Assembly (NCBI GenBank): GCA_016906335.1
Contig: JADEYG010000009.1
Span: 921,001-985,000 of the forward strand
Source of the DNA: Novakomyces olei
Lineage: Eukaryota; Ascomycota; Novakomycetes; Novakomycetales; Novakomycetaceae
DNA: 64,000 bases
Reading direction: 5' to 3'
In this document: positions 1-10,128 of the stretch, in pieces
Layout of the letters: every line of letters begins with the position of its first letter
Position numbering within the stretch: the first letter of the stretch is position 1
Notes under the pieces: generated by a model
Databases searched by the model: none
The model's input: only the letters and a program-made list of their open reading frames with translations
Told to the model about the DNA's origin: nothing
Made by a program: the position numbers and the translations under genes

Positions 1-1
1 T

Positions 2-3000
2 CGCCTTACGCAATCCGCTCCCGGAAAATCCGGGCCTCCGATCCTGGAGAATGGCGAATGCAACATCTCTGTCATTGTTCGTAAAGTCAAAGACCCGACT
101 GGAGTGTTATGGCATGATTTTGAGGATTATGATTCGAAAAAAGAGACGGGTTACATTGGACTTAAAAACCAAGGAGCGACATGCTACATGAACTCTTTGC
201 TGCAAAGCTTATGGATCACTGCACCGTTCCGCAAAGCCGTTTTCAAGATTCCAACACAGAATGATCAGCCTACGGACAGTATTGCTTACGCGCTGCAACG
301 GATCTTTTACAATTTGTTCCGTGACAGCGAGGCAATCGGCACGAATGAGCTAACAAAATCCTTTGGCTGGGACGCTATGGATTCCTTTATGCAGCACGAT
401 ATTCAAGAGTTTAATCGTGTGCTGCAGGACAGTTTGGAGTCGAAAATGAAAGGCACTGAAGCGGAAGGCGCTCTTTCCAAGATATTTGTGGGCAAGATGA
501 AAAGCTATATAAAGTGCTTGAACGTGGACTATGAATCCTCGAGAACGGAAGAGTTTTGGGATATCCAATTGAACGTAAAAGGCATGAAAACCCTGCGAGA
601 TTCGTTTAGAGACTATGTGCAGGTGGAGACGTTGGACGGGGACAATAAATATTTTGCAGAGGGCTATGGTCTTCAGGATGCCAAAAAAGGCGTAATATTT
701 GAGCAATTCCCGCCTGTACTGCACCTGCAGCTGAAGCGGTTCGAGTACGACATTGAGAGGGATGCGATGGTGAAGATAAACGACCGGTTCGAGTTCCCGT
801 TGGAGATTAACCTGGAGGAGTTTGTGGATAAAGACTGTGCTCACGCTGAGCCCTACGAATACTGCCTCGCTGGGGTTCTTGTCCACAGTGGCGATTTACA
901 CGGGGGCCATTACTATGCGCTGCTGAAACCTTCACCCAACGGGCACTGGCTCAAGTTTGACGATGATCGGGTGACAAAAGCAACGGTGAAAGAGGTCCTT
1001 GATGAAAACTATGGCGGAGATCTTCCCTCAGGTGGTCGGCCAATGTCACGTCAGGCGCAGCTGAGGCGGATGATGAACGCCTACATGCTCGTGTACGTAC
1101 AAAAATCGCGTTTGCAAGAGCTTTTGGGAGCCACAGCGGATGCGGATGTACCGCTCTACTTACGGGACCGTATCGACGTTGAGCGGCAGGAGGCAGAGCG
1201 GCAGGCGCAAGAGCTGGCAGAGGCGCACCGTTATATTGTCGTCAAAGTAGTAACGATGCAAGACTTTCAAAAGCATACTGGCTTCGACTATGTACCGCTG
1301 GACGAAGGCACAAGGACAGTGGTTTGCAGCCTGAGCATAAAGGCAGAAAAGCAGCAGACTTTCAAGTCCTTCAAGGCAGCAGTAGCCTCTGCCACCGGTC
1401 TGCCAGTGACACAGTTCCGCTTTTGGCCGCTCGTTAACCGTCAAAACAAGACGCTAAGGGCGGATACGATCCTGGCAGAGGCGTATGAGCAGGAAGCGAT
1501 GACGATGGAGCGGCTGAGGGACCAGTTGAACTCGCGAGTGGATACTATACGGCTTTGGCTCGATGTTGCTCCTGTAGCAGTGCCTGACCCTCAGTACTGG
1601 CCAGCGGCAGTAGAGGAAGGCACTTTAGACTCCTCTACTACTGCTGCTGGCGGAGTGGACGACAGGTTCCTTCTTTTCCTAAAGTACTTTGACTGGGAAT
1701 CCCAGTCGCTGCACGGAGTAAGCACTCTGTACTGCCGTCCTGGCGAGCGAATTGCCGACCTTGTTCCCAGAATCTGCCGGCTTATGCAGTGGCCAGCAGC
1801 TACAGCGATCAAGTTGTTTGAGGAGATCAAGCCGAGTATGGTCGATGAGATTCGGCCCAAGCTCTCCTTCATTAACGCCGAAATATCTACTGGCGATATT
1901 ATCACCTTCCAGCGAGAGTGCCCAGAGTCAGCGGCCGCTGACTTGGCGGCAAGGGACGCTTACGCGTCCACTGTCCAGTACTATGACTTTCTCCAGAACC
2001 GCGTACGCGTCTGCTTCCGGCCGCTGCCTTCTATGGCTCAGACTTCGGCTCCGGAAAGTGTTGCCGGTCCCGAGTTTGAGCGTGTACTAAACTCTAAAAT
2101 GCCCTACGACCGTTTAGCCGCTTCAGTGGCTAAACGTGTCGGCTGCAGTGCCGAGCATGTCCGCTTTGTTACCGCCCACCCGGCAACTCTGCAGCCGGCG
2201 CAGGTGGTCAAGCGTACTGCAGGCGTAACGCTGGCTAATTTACTACAGCCTTCTTACTCTGGAACGATAAACAGTTTCAACAACAACAATATAAACAGCA
2301 ATATTGGAGGCAATATTGGCAACAACAGCAACAATAATAATAATAACAATTATAGTAGCGTCAATAGCAATAGCAATAGCAGTAGCAATGGGAAGCAGCT
2401 GCCTGCGGGTGTCGTTTACTACGAGGTGATGGAGCTCAGTCTGGCGGAAATGGAGTCGCGCAAAGCTCTGCGTATAGTATTCCTGTCTCACGGGATCAGC
2501 AGGGAGGAGGCAGTTGAAGTTTGGCTGCCAAAGCAGGCGCAGATGCGTGATGCAGTGAGGGCAGTGCTGAAGAAGCTCAAGCTGGAAGGCGCAGACGATG
2601 ATTCTCTGGTCGAGAGGATCCGTCTTTACCAGGTCCACCAGAGCCGTATCCAGTCTGATTTGAGCCTCGACTCCTCTGTGCTCTCTGTGTCGGTCTATAT
2701 GACCCTCTACGCTGAGGAATTGCCTCGTGAAGAGCTGGAGAAAGCGCCGCGTGACCGGGTTGTTAACGTGTTCCATTACAACAGGGAACCGTCAAAGCCT
2801 CACGGGACCCCGTTCAAATTTCTCATCAAGGAGAGGGAAGCGTTTGCGGATACACGGAAACGGCTGCAGGAGCGCACGGGGATTAAGGATACGCTGTTCA
2901 ACAAGATTAAAATTACCTACGTGCCCGCAGACAGGTTCTCTCAGCCACAGCCCTTGGAGGACGACGATGCTGTGCTCTACGATATGATTCGGCAGGACGA

Positions 3001-3079
3001 TATGATTGGATTGAACCATGCGGAAAAGACTACTCGCAGATTCGGACCCATGGAAAGAGCCATCCTCATCAAGGGATAG
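2..3079 (+). CDS. USP7/Ubp15-type ubiquitin C-terminal hydrolase (5' end outside window)
   Basis: Cysteine protease that removes ubiquitin from substrates; fungal members (Ubp15, Ubp21/22) and human USP7 share a MATH domain, a USP core and a run of C-terminal Ubl domains. The frame is open from base 2, so the first 34 codons here are the end of the MATH domain and linker and the start lies upstream. The Cys box NQGATCYMN has its catalytic Cys codon at 182-184, and the His box HGGHYYALL has the His codon at 908-910. FGWDAMDSFMQHDIQEF is typical of the USP7 finger/palm region. The C-terminal half is Ubl-like and ends at a TAG at 3077-3079. A run rich in Asn and Ser encoded at about 2275-2395 interrupts the Ubl region and looks like a lineage-specific low-complexity insert. 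About 1025 residues are visible. No intron is needed in this part. Family assignment is very secure. Confidence 0.96.
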   Translation, partial: RLTQSAPGKSGPPILENGECNISVIVRKVKDPTGVLWHDFEDYDSKKETGYIGLKNQGATCYMNSLLQSLWITAPFRKAVFKIPTQNDQPTDSIAYALQRIFYNLFRDSEAIGTNELTKSFGWDAMDSFMQHDIQEFNRVLQDSLESKMKGTEAEGALSKIFVGKMKSYIKCLNVDYESSRTEEFWDIQLNVKGMKTLRDSFRDYVQVETLDGDNKYFAEGYGLQDAKKGVIFEQFPPVLHLQLKRFEYDIERDAMVKINDRFEFPLEINLEEFVDKDCAHAEPYEYCLAGVLVHSGDLHGGHYYALLKPSPNGHWLKFDDDRVTKATVKEVLDENYGGDLPSGGRPMSRQAQLRRMMNAYMLVYVQKSRLQELLGATADADVPLYLRDRIDVERQEAERQAQELAEAHRYIVVKVVTMQDFQKHTGFDYVPLDEGTRTVVCSLSIKAEKQQTFKSFKAAVASATGLPVTQFRFWPLVNRQNKTLRADTILAEAYEQEAMTMERLRDQLNSRVDTIRLWLDVAPVAVPDPQYWPAAVEEGTLDSSTTAAGGVDDRFLLFLKYFDWESQSLHGVSTLYCRPGERIADLVPRICRLMQWPAATAIKLFEEIKPSMVDEIRPKLSFINAEISTGDIITFQRECPESAAADLAARDAYASTVQYYDFLQNRVRVCFRPLPSMAQTSAPESVAGPEFERVLNSKMPYDRLAASVAKRVGCSAEHVRFVTAHPATLQPAQVVKRTAGVTLANLLQPSYSGTINSFNNNNINSNIGGNIGNNSNNNNNNNYSSVNSNSNSSSNGKQLPAGVVYYEVMELSLAEMESRKALRIVFLSHGISREEAVEVWLPKQAQMRDAVRAVLKKLKLEGADDDSLVERIRLYQVHQSRIQSDLSLDSSVLSVSVYMTLYAEELPREELEKAPRDRVVNVFHYNREPSKPHGTPFKFLIKEREAFADTRKRLQERTGIKDTLFNKIKITYVPADRFSQPQPLEDDDAVLYDMIRQDDMIGLNHAEKTTRRFGPMERAILIKG

Positions 3080-3118
3080 GCAGTAGTTGATTGCTGCTTT
3101 TTCGTTTTTGTTTTGTTT

Positions 3119-3206
3119 TTATTTTGTTTTATTTTATTTTATTTTTATTTTATCTTATTTTATCTTATTTTATTTTATTTTATTTTATTTTATTTTATTT
3201 ATTTTA
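3119..3206. repeat. (TTTTA)n microsatellite in the 3' flank of the deubiquitinase gene
   Basis: An imperfect tract of TTTTA and TTTTATC units just after the stop codon. It belongs to the same (AAAAT)n type seen at 30904-31078 and in shorter form near 4930-4975 and 62740. The rest of the 3080-3567 spacer shows no other structure. Confidence 0.85.
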
Positions 3207-3567
3207 TGTACTATTTCGTTTATGTTTGTTCATTTTTATTCAAACTATTGGTGCGGGAGGAGGACCCGTGTGCGCGTGGAATCATATAGTGACAGCTAGA
3301 GAACTGGAAAGATGGCCTTACGGGATCATATTGCTTGCAAACAGAGACGTAAAGATTCACATTATTGTGTCCATGTTGTGTATAGAAGGCCATTTATATT
3401 GGTACCAATAGTATACAGGTCAAAATAGCCAAACAGCAACGGCCGCCCGTTTTACTGTGCGTAGTTAAACACTCTACCGAGAAAATTGTACGGCGCAGAT
3501 ACATCTTTGTGAATTATGTATATGTGTAATATCTCAAATGCAGATGCTAAAGTCCCATAAAACCCGG

Positions 3568-4439
3568 TCACACCTTAACAGCCGTGCGACGAGTGAAGAA
3601 AGTGCGAACAATAACTACTTGGAGAGCAGAAAGAGCAATCATCAAAGCAGATCCCACGAGAGAGAACCAAAAAATACGGGACTCGGTTGACCGGACGGTG
3701 GCAAGGTTACGGTTTTCCCGTGTGCGAAAGTATTTCTGACTTCGGGAAATCGAAGTTACCTGACTGGCCAGTTTAAGCAGACTCTCTTCGATTTCCGAGG
3801 TCTTTGCTTGAGGTACGCCTGGTTTGAGAGGCAGTTCGGCACGGGGCTCGTTTTGGAGCTATTGTGACTTGAGCAAATGAATAGCAAATAAATAATAACG
3901 AGACAAGGCCTGTATACCAGTCATAAAGCCTTGTGCTGGTGATAGAAAGAGAAATAATGAAAAGAGAATAATTAAAAAGACAAAATAATAAAAAAGGAGA
4001 CAAAATAAAAAGCGAGAATCAGGTCAAATTTTGTCGAGCTAAAGACTTACTGCAATCTCAAAGTCGACCAGTTTATCCGTCACTGTAGACATCTCATTCG
4101 AGAAGCAAAATTCATATTCTCCCGGCATTACAGCAGAAAAAACAATATCTCGCTGCCGCTCTTTACGCCCGTCCGCGACAATGCCTCCTTGAGGGTCGCG
4201 TACTGTGAAATCAATATCAAAAGCACCGCCTTCTTGCACCTTTTGTACAGTTAGAAATCAATTGATTAGCGATGCCTTACCGCGAAAAAAAAGGCTATTT
4301 TCTCGCCAACTTTATCCGCGTGTGTATAAAAACATGAATGCTCATTTGATCCCACATTATAAGTTAACGCGGTCGCGTATACGCGCACAGCAAACGCGCA
4401 AAGCGAAATTGCTGCACTCGCCACGGCCTTTCCAATCAT
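3568..4439 (-). CDS. p24 family (emp24/gp25L/TMED) ER-Golgi cargo receptor
   Basis: Type I membrane protein of COPII/COPI vesicles that helps select cargo between ER and Golgi. Three exons by phase: 4439-4281, 4239-4051 and 3858-3568, giving 211 residues, the usual p24 length. The ATG at 4439 opens a signal peptide (hydrophobic AAISLCAFAV). The GOLD domain follows, with the two family cysteines in HSCFYT and EFCFSN. Next come an acidic/basic coiled coil and one membrane span near the C-terminus (FWFSLVGSALMIALSALQVV). The cytosolic tail starts RTFFTRR, keeping the FF sorting pair, and ends in KV. Introns are 41 nt (4240-4280) and 192 nt (3859-4050). It converges with the deubiquitinase gene. 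Which p24 subfamily it belongs to was not settled. Confidence 0.93.
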
Positions 4440-4470
4440 GTTTGTGGGTAAAAGCAGTAATCAGATATTT

Positions 4471-4530
4471 ATTGATATTTATTGATATTTATTGATATTT
4501 ATTGATATTTATTGATATTTATTGATATTT
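4471..4530. repeat. 10-bp tandem repeat, six exact units
   Basis: Unit ATTGATATTT repeated six times without a mismatch, with half units on both sides. It lies 30 bp upstream of the p24 start codon, so it sits in that gene's promoter or 5' leader. Confidence 0.95.
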
Positions 4531-4567
4531 ATTCATCATCATCATTATTTATACAGATCTTCTTTGT

Positions 4568-4860
4568 TTAATCATTAAAGCATGCTACTGTATGAGCTAT
4601 TAGCTGTGTGAGCTCGTAAACATGTTTGCTGGCCGAGACGTCTTTGATTGAGCGAGTGCAGCTGCTCTTGCAGTATGGACACGTCGACGCCTCGGCGTTC
4701 TGCTCCAAAATCTTTGCCGTCTTCCGAGGTATAGTGTCGTCTTCATCAGAGACTAATTGTTAAAGAAGAGCAATGATTTACGGCATAGTATATTACCGCC
4801 AAAGCGACGACCGGAATTGCCGAGTGATGCTAAGCCTATAGCTTTGCCTTCTTCATCAAT
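4568..4860 (-). CDS. Unrecognised short coding segment with a CxxC-x3-C motif (5' end not found)
   Basis: Two open stretches on the minus strand join in phase across a good 44-nt intron (4753-4796, GTAATA...TTTAACAATTAG). Together they read about 82 codons to a TAA at 4568-4570. The predicted tail contains CPYCKSSC, which could bind metal, followed by a helical, partly hydrophobic end. No in-frame ATG is visible. The sequence to the right (4880-4980) has no GT donor on this strand, so a first exon would have to overlap the Ulp2 gene. The plus strand here is full of stops but has a strong donor, GTAAGT, at 4862 that could belong to a Ulp2 leader intron. It could be a partial or decaying gene. 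I do not recognise the family. Confidence 0.35.
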
Positions 4861-4980
4861 AGTAAGTATCGGTCAGAATTTTTATTTATTTATTTTTATT
4901 TTTTATTTTTTTTCCGGTTTTTAATTTATTTTAATTAATTTTATTTTAATTTATTTTATTTTGAAAGAGATAGAAGAGTG

Positions 4981-7590
4981 ATGGATATCTTCTTGAACAG
5001 CACAGATCTTACTAACACGCTCAAGCCGCATACTTTTGGTACTTTCACGCGTTATGCTCCCTTGAATACTATTAAAAACTCGTCCGTAATGAAAACGTAC
5101 ATGAGCAACCGTAAACGAAAAAATTCGAATCCCTCAGAGCAATACGAGAAGGGGAGCCGCGACGGAATCAAGATTGGAGACGATCCCGGGTCTGTTGATG
5201 AGAAATATGAAAAACTCAATGGTTTAGCCAACAAGGCAATAGTGCGGAGATCCGAATCTCCAGACTTGCTCCAGAGCGAGCAAATGTCCCGGTCAAGAAT
5301 TACAGCGGTCCCGTCTTATGCTTTGCGTGAAACCTATAGCAGTGGGATTCCATTTGAAGGACGCAAATTTAGGTTACGAATTGCTCCAGAGGCGGAGGCT
5401 GTAGAGTTTGAGCGGGATGGCAGTATAATGCCGGGCTCGAGGATTACTGATTCTAGTGTAAAGTCGATAAAGGTATACATGACCGAGTCCTTAGCGTTGA
5501 TCAGCATAAACTAATATCTAGTACTGTGAAAATTGGCGAGCTTTAGAGATTCAATTGTCAAATGCTCATGGTAAGAATAATGCTATTTCTGGCCTAATTC
5601 TTTAGCTTTTCCGGGTAACGGCATGGATTTGCTTTTAGTACTCGACGCAGATGACAAAGAATTTGAAAATGCAATCCGGAATTTGTCAAAAGCATTCAAA
5701 TCGCCTCTTGTTAGTTGGTAAGATTGGCATTTCTTCTTTATTTGGCATCGTTTTTTCTTTTTCATCCTTATTTTATTTATTTATTTTTTTTTCTTTTGGT
5801 TTTTCGTTACTTTAGTTTTCCATTCTGAACGCTAATCTCTAGTGTTACAAATAGCAGTTATGTTTCACTTAGACTCGAAAAGATTCATGCCCGACTTTCG
5901 GTCCAAATGGAACAGAAAATAGAACAAAAAATAGGGAAAAAGCAAGAGAGAATGCTTGAGCAGAGTTTGGGAAGGAGTCCAGTTGGTGGCGACACGAAAT
6001 CAAATCAGTCGGCCGAAGAAAACTTAGGCCAGGAAGCTGATACATCGCGCGTTACCAGATCGATTTCGCGAGCAACGACAAAAAGCGTGATCGGCCAGGC
6101 CAGTAAAGAGTATGAAAATATAAAACAGGTTGTCTGTCGACTAATCTCTTTAATAAAGAATCTTAGAATACCCCTTCAAAACGAAAGGTTCCGTCTCGAT
6201 TCATGCATCCGATCTTTCTCGATTGGACGAAGGCGAGTTTCTCAACGACGTTATTGTAGATTTTTATTTCAAATACTTGGAGCGTACAGTGCTACCAAGC
6301 AGTGTTGGAGCTGAGAACGTGTACATATTTAGCTCTTATTTTTTCGACCGGCTTTCAGCTAAAGATCGAACAGGGTATGTAGACTGTTTGTGGTGCAAAC
6401 GAAAAGTATAATTAATTAAGCAAGCAAGCAGTCAATTAAGCAAACAAATAATTGGGACAATGAATAAAAGAGACAAGAAAATGCAGAAATGTTTTTATCT
6501 AAATATTTGATTTTGTTTATTTGCTTGTCTCTTTTTAAAAGTACTGACTCTCGTGAATAGGAAACGCATTGGTTATGAAGCTGTCCGGCAATGGACGCGC
6601 AAGGTCGATATTTTTTCTAAACGTTTCGTCGTAATTCCGATAAACGAAAACCTGCATTGGTACCTTGCTATAATATGCAATCTCGACAAGATCAAAAGGC
6701 GGCCCAAAACTGTCCAAGACAATAACGATAATGATAATGATAATGAGACCAGCGGCTCATCCTATACTGGTGATATGGACGTTAGTGATTTCAGTATTGA
6801 TCGAGATGGCAATGAAACGGCTTCGCCTGGACGGTTAAAAGAAAGGACACGAACCCAAAGTCAGGCCAGTAATTTTTCTGTGGATATAGTCCATGAGCCA
6901 GTCCAGCAGCAAGGACGCCTTCATAAAACGCGGTCAGGTAAAGGAGGAGGACCGAGCAAATACACATCAGCGACTAAAGTAAACCTCGTCGACAGTCTGC
7001 AAAGTGATGATGAAAACGATGATGATGCCTTTGACGAAGTAGAAACAGAACAAGGCAAGAAAAAATATGATGAAAATAGTGATTTGACGAGGCCGATTAT
7101 AATAATTTTTGACTCTATGCGTCTAACACATCGCTCAACCATAAGATTACTGCAAAATTATTTGGTTCAGGAAGCGCGGTACAAAAAGGGCATAGACATG
7201 GGATCCGAAAAAGTCAAAGGTGTTCATGCCAAAGTGCCAGAGCAGTCAAACTATTCAGATTGCGGCGTATTTTTACTTCACTTTGCAGAGACTTTTTTCC
7301 GGAATTCTGACCGGATTCTTCCGGATATCTTGAACCGTCGGGATCATTCGAGTAGCGTTAAGAGCTATCGGGATATGTGGGACAGCGATGGCATGATTAG
7401 CAATAAACGTCGTGATATCTATGAGCTGATTCGACGTATGGAAAATGAACAAAGGCGGGAAACCAACATGTGTACAAAGGAACGCGAGCAAACTTCAAGT
7501 AAAGGTTCGAGCAATGGATTCAGTAGCGATTCACGTCCAGGCCAGACTGCCGCTGCTTATGATGCAGATGATGATATCCAGATTATATGA
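4981..7590 (+). CDS. Ulp2/SENP6-7-type SUMO protease
   Basis: C48 cysteine protease that trims SUMO chains from nuclear proteins. Exons inferred by phase: 4981-5472, 5522-5570, 5606-5717, 5843-6109, 6159-6374 and 6561-7590. The fourth intron could instead be 6103-6166, also in phase. The catalytic part begins ILEYPFKTKG, then LDEGEFLNDVIVDFYFKYL. The triad is visible: His in NENLHWYLA, Asp in IIIFDSMR and Cys in SDCGVFLLHF. About 110 acidic, Ser-rich residues separate the His and Asp blocks, the split core typical of Ulp2/SENP6/7 rather than Ulp1. The N-terminal 300 residues are polar and unstructured. The GTG at 4978 is not needed because ATG follows directly. The T-rich stretch 4862-4978, with donor GTAAGT and several AGs, may be a leader intron. 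Confidence 0.92.
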
Positions 7591-8328
7591 GTGAATTGAA
7601 GAGGTCGGGGGTTAGACAATGAATGGGCTATTAAAAATGCCCCGGAGTTGAGTATAGTCTGTATAACGGTCTTTGTTACTGCATTTTATTTTATTCATTC
7701 CTTCTAACGCGAAAACTGGCAAACATTTAGAGGTAAAGTACTTGGGACAGTGAGTAAGCTTGAGTAACGTGAATCCAAAAGCTGCAGACATACTGACGCA
7801 AAACGCTTAATTTTGCGAAAATAGAGAGAATAAGAAATGCTATTATTGATTGTTAGTTAGTTTATTGAATTGGAATATCACTTGGTATATTAGTGAGTGA
7901 GTGTATAATAAATTGTTAAATTATTGAATTATTGAATTATTGAATTATTATTATTTCAACTCTTTCACTCCAACTACACCGCTTAATATGTCAGGCAAGT
8001 CTTTTGGAAATTCTCGACATTCTAAACTGCATCATTAATCAATACGGTTGGTAGTGAACAATTTTATTAGAGCTGTAGTGCCACACTTATGTACAAAGAG
8101 CCATTGCGCAAAAGAAACCCCCAAATTAATCGTTATAAGTCATTATCCGTCTTCATCATAAATTTTCATAATCTAAATGTACAAGTCAAAATTTCAAGGT
8201 GAAAAGCACAATAGAAGCTATAACGCGTCTGCTGCTTTACCCAAATTTATCCTTATCATAATATAAGGCCAAACGGCCTTGCAGCCATCAAAAGATTCCA
8301 GACCCTTTTCCGTCACAATCTCGATACT
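7591..8328. other. Convergent 3' spacer, no gene seen
   Basis: AT-rich spacer between two gene ends. It holds a short ATTGAATT repeat at about 7905-7945 and nothing else I can support. Confidence 0.6.
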
Positions 8329-8709
8329 TTACTCGCGAGCCTTGTGAGCCAATCGCTGAGCTGCACGAGCATATTGGCGGCGCGTATGATCAAAAATACG
8401 GCGCGAATACTCCTCACGAGGATCAGAAGCTTCGCGTTGTCCATTCACGTAATCGCCTAAAAGCCCACTGGCGTCGGCCGCACGGATCTGCGCTTCAATT
8501 CCATGCATACCGCCCATTCCCCTATGATTGCTGTGTGTTTGCAAGTCATCTTTCCCGCCGTAATCACTCCTCTCTGATCGCGCCTGATTCTGTCCATGCT
8601 GGCTGTAATATGGAGAAGGCTCTGCCAAAGAAGGGTCGGCCGTAGTATGGGCCAAAGTATCTGAAGGCGTGCGCGCAAGTGGCGAAGGCGGGTAAGCTTG
8701 AGCAGTCAT
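8329..8709 (-). CDS. Unrecognised 126-residue hydrophilic protein
   Basis: Single open frame from ATG at 8709 (MTAQAYPPSPLART) to TAA. The first half is rich in Pro, Ser, Thr and His and probably disordered. The second half is charged and likely helical (EAQIRAADASGLLGDYVNG, then EEYSRRIFDHTRRQYARAAQ). There is no signal peptide and no membrane segment. A non-ATG extension to 8736 is open but not needed. Codon use looks like its neighbours, and the gap to the Ulp2 gene fits a convergent pair. No family recognised. It could have a short upstream exon that I did not find. Confidence 0.6.
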   Translation of the reverse strand: MTAQAYPPSPLARTPSDTLAHTTADPSLAEPSPYYSQHGQNQARSERSDYGGKDDLQTHSNHRGMGGMHGIEAQIRAADASGLLGDYVNGQREASDPREEYSRRIFDHTRRQYARAAQRLAHKARE

Positions 8710-8866
8710 TGTTTGGCGGCACTTTAAGAGAGGCAAAAGGCTGTGGTCGCGTCAAAAAATATTTGACCTGCGGAAAGTGAGTGATATGTATTTATAGATA
8801 AATATTTATAGATTTACATTTGTACAGTATTTTCTGCAGGTATTATTGTAACAGGAAAGTATTATT

Positions 8867-9103
8867 ATGTCATTAAGCGGACGCATAACGAGACTGCTGA
8901 TTCGAGCACACGCGCCAGGGTTCTATGGTCGAGCGGCTCCGCGTATTTGTTTCGCGCTTTTTAAGCAAAGCTATTTCAGGGAAAAGGGTTCGCCAGAACG
9001 GGCGATCCACCGCCAATTAGCTCTGACGTCGCGGTATTATTGGCCTGCGTCATACTTGCCGAATGCGTTAAATCGTCCGAAACATCTAGCGCGAATTCCG
9101 TAG
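8867..9103 (+). CDS. Doubtful small ORF, possible basic mitochondrial-type N-terminus
   Basis: 78 codons from an ATG. The first 40 residues are basic and hydroxylated without acids (SGRITRLLIRAHAPGFYGRA), which resembles a mitochondrial presequence. The opposite strand is also open over 8976-9173 in a frame lacking a good ATG. Neither translation resembles a family I know. This may be chance. Confidence 0.25.
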   Translation: MSLSGRITRLLIRAHAPGFYGRAAPRICFALFKQSYFREKGSPERAIHRQLALTSRYYWPASYLPNALNRPKHLARIP

Positions 9104-9393
9104 CAAATATAGACATGTAGGTGGTAGAGAAAACCCTGAGAAGCGACGACGGATTGACGGAGGTGGCGGACACGTGAAAACCCCGCGACTGTTACTTGTG
9201 CTATTATATATGTATCATAACTATGATGAAATACAATGATATCAGGTAGCAATTAAAGGCGACAGCAATTTTAAATCTTCACTCCCTACACTTCCTATTC
9301 TATCTTTTGGCTAGTTTTCGAATTTGCAAATGACATAGCGGCCAGCGGAGAGCCAAAGTATTCGAGCCAAAATGTTCGTCGCCGCGGGAATTG

Positions 9394-9672
9394 AATATGG
9401 ATAATGTTTCCCATAGTTATAACAATATCTATTGTACTCGTAGAGATGAGATCATAGGACGCGTCACCAACCTAATTTCTTTGCCGTTTGCCTCATTGCC
9501 AAATAAAATTACTTCAGAATATTAATTACTCTGCACCTGTTCATATTTTTAATCCTCATAATAATCATAATACTGAATGGGAATAATGTTCCCCGTTACA
9601 GTAATATCTATTGTACTCGTCAAAGAGATGAGATCATTGGAAGAGTCCCCCAAATCCAATTCTTTGCTACTT
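9394..9672. repeat. Diverged direct duplication of about 100 bp
   Basis: Segments at about 9394-9490 and 9573-9672 align over their whole length. Both hold a near-identical core, AATATCTATTGTACTCGT, followed by AGAGATGAGATCAT and then a diverged CTTTGC...TTGCTCA end. No open frame spans either copy. The 9104-10128 spacer that contains them otherwise shows only a telomere-like CCCTAACTAACCCTAA at 9928-9943. Confidence 0.75.
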
Positions 9673-10128
9673 GCTCATATTCGAATTAATAATATAGTCG
9701 CTAATTTAGTCGCTTGCTCCTCACTATTGTAGCGGGTTTGAAAATTGCGTCGGCAACGTTACATCTATATGATATACCGCTGTATGCGTTCCAGGCACAT
9801 TTGTCCGCACTACATTATGCAATGTCCTCATCAATTCACACGGGCGCGTGTATATATTGATTGACATTAAATTGTCAGGATTGAGATTATTGGGTGTTGA
9901 CGCCTAATTTTGTTTACGCATTGCTAGCCCTAACTAACCCTAATTATCTCGCAAGTATTGCACCCATATCTGTTCTTAACAATATCGTCTTGTTCGATAC
10001 TCTCATTCTTTGTTTTGCTACAGATTACCCGTCTGTTTGTAATAGTAACTAAATCAAGTCATAGTAGCTATGGGACAACAAAGACGGACTAGCATGATTT
10101 TTACTGTTAAACTAAATATATGTACACA

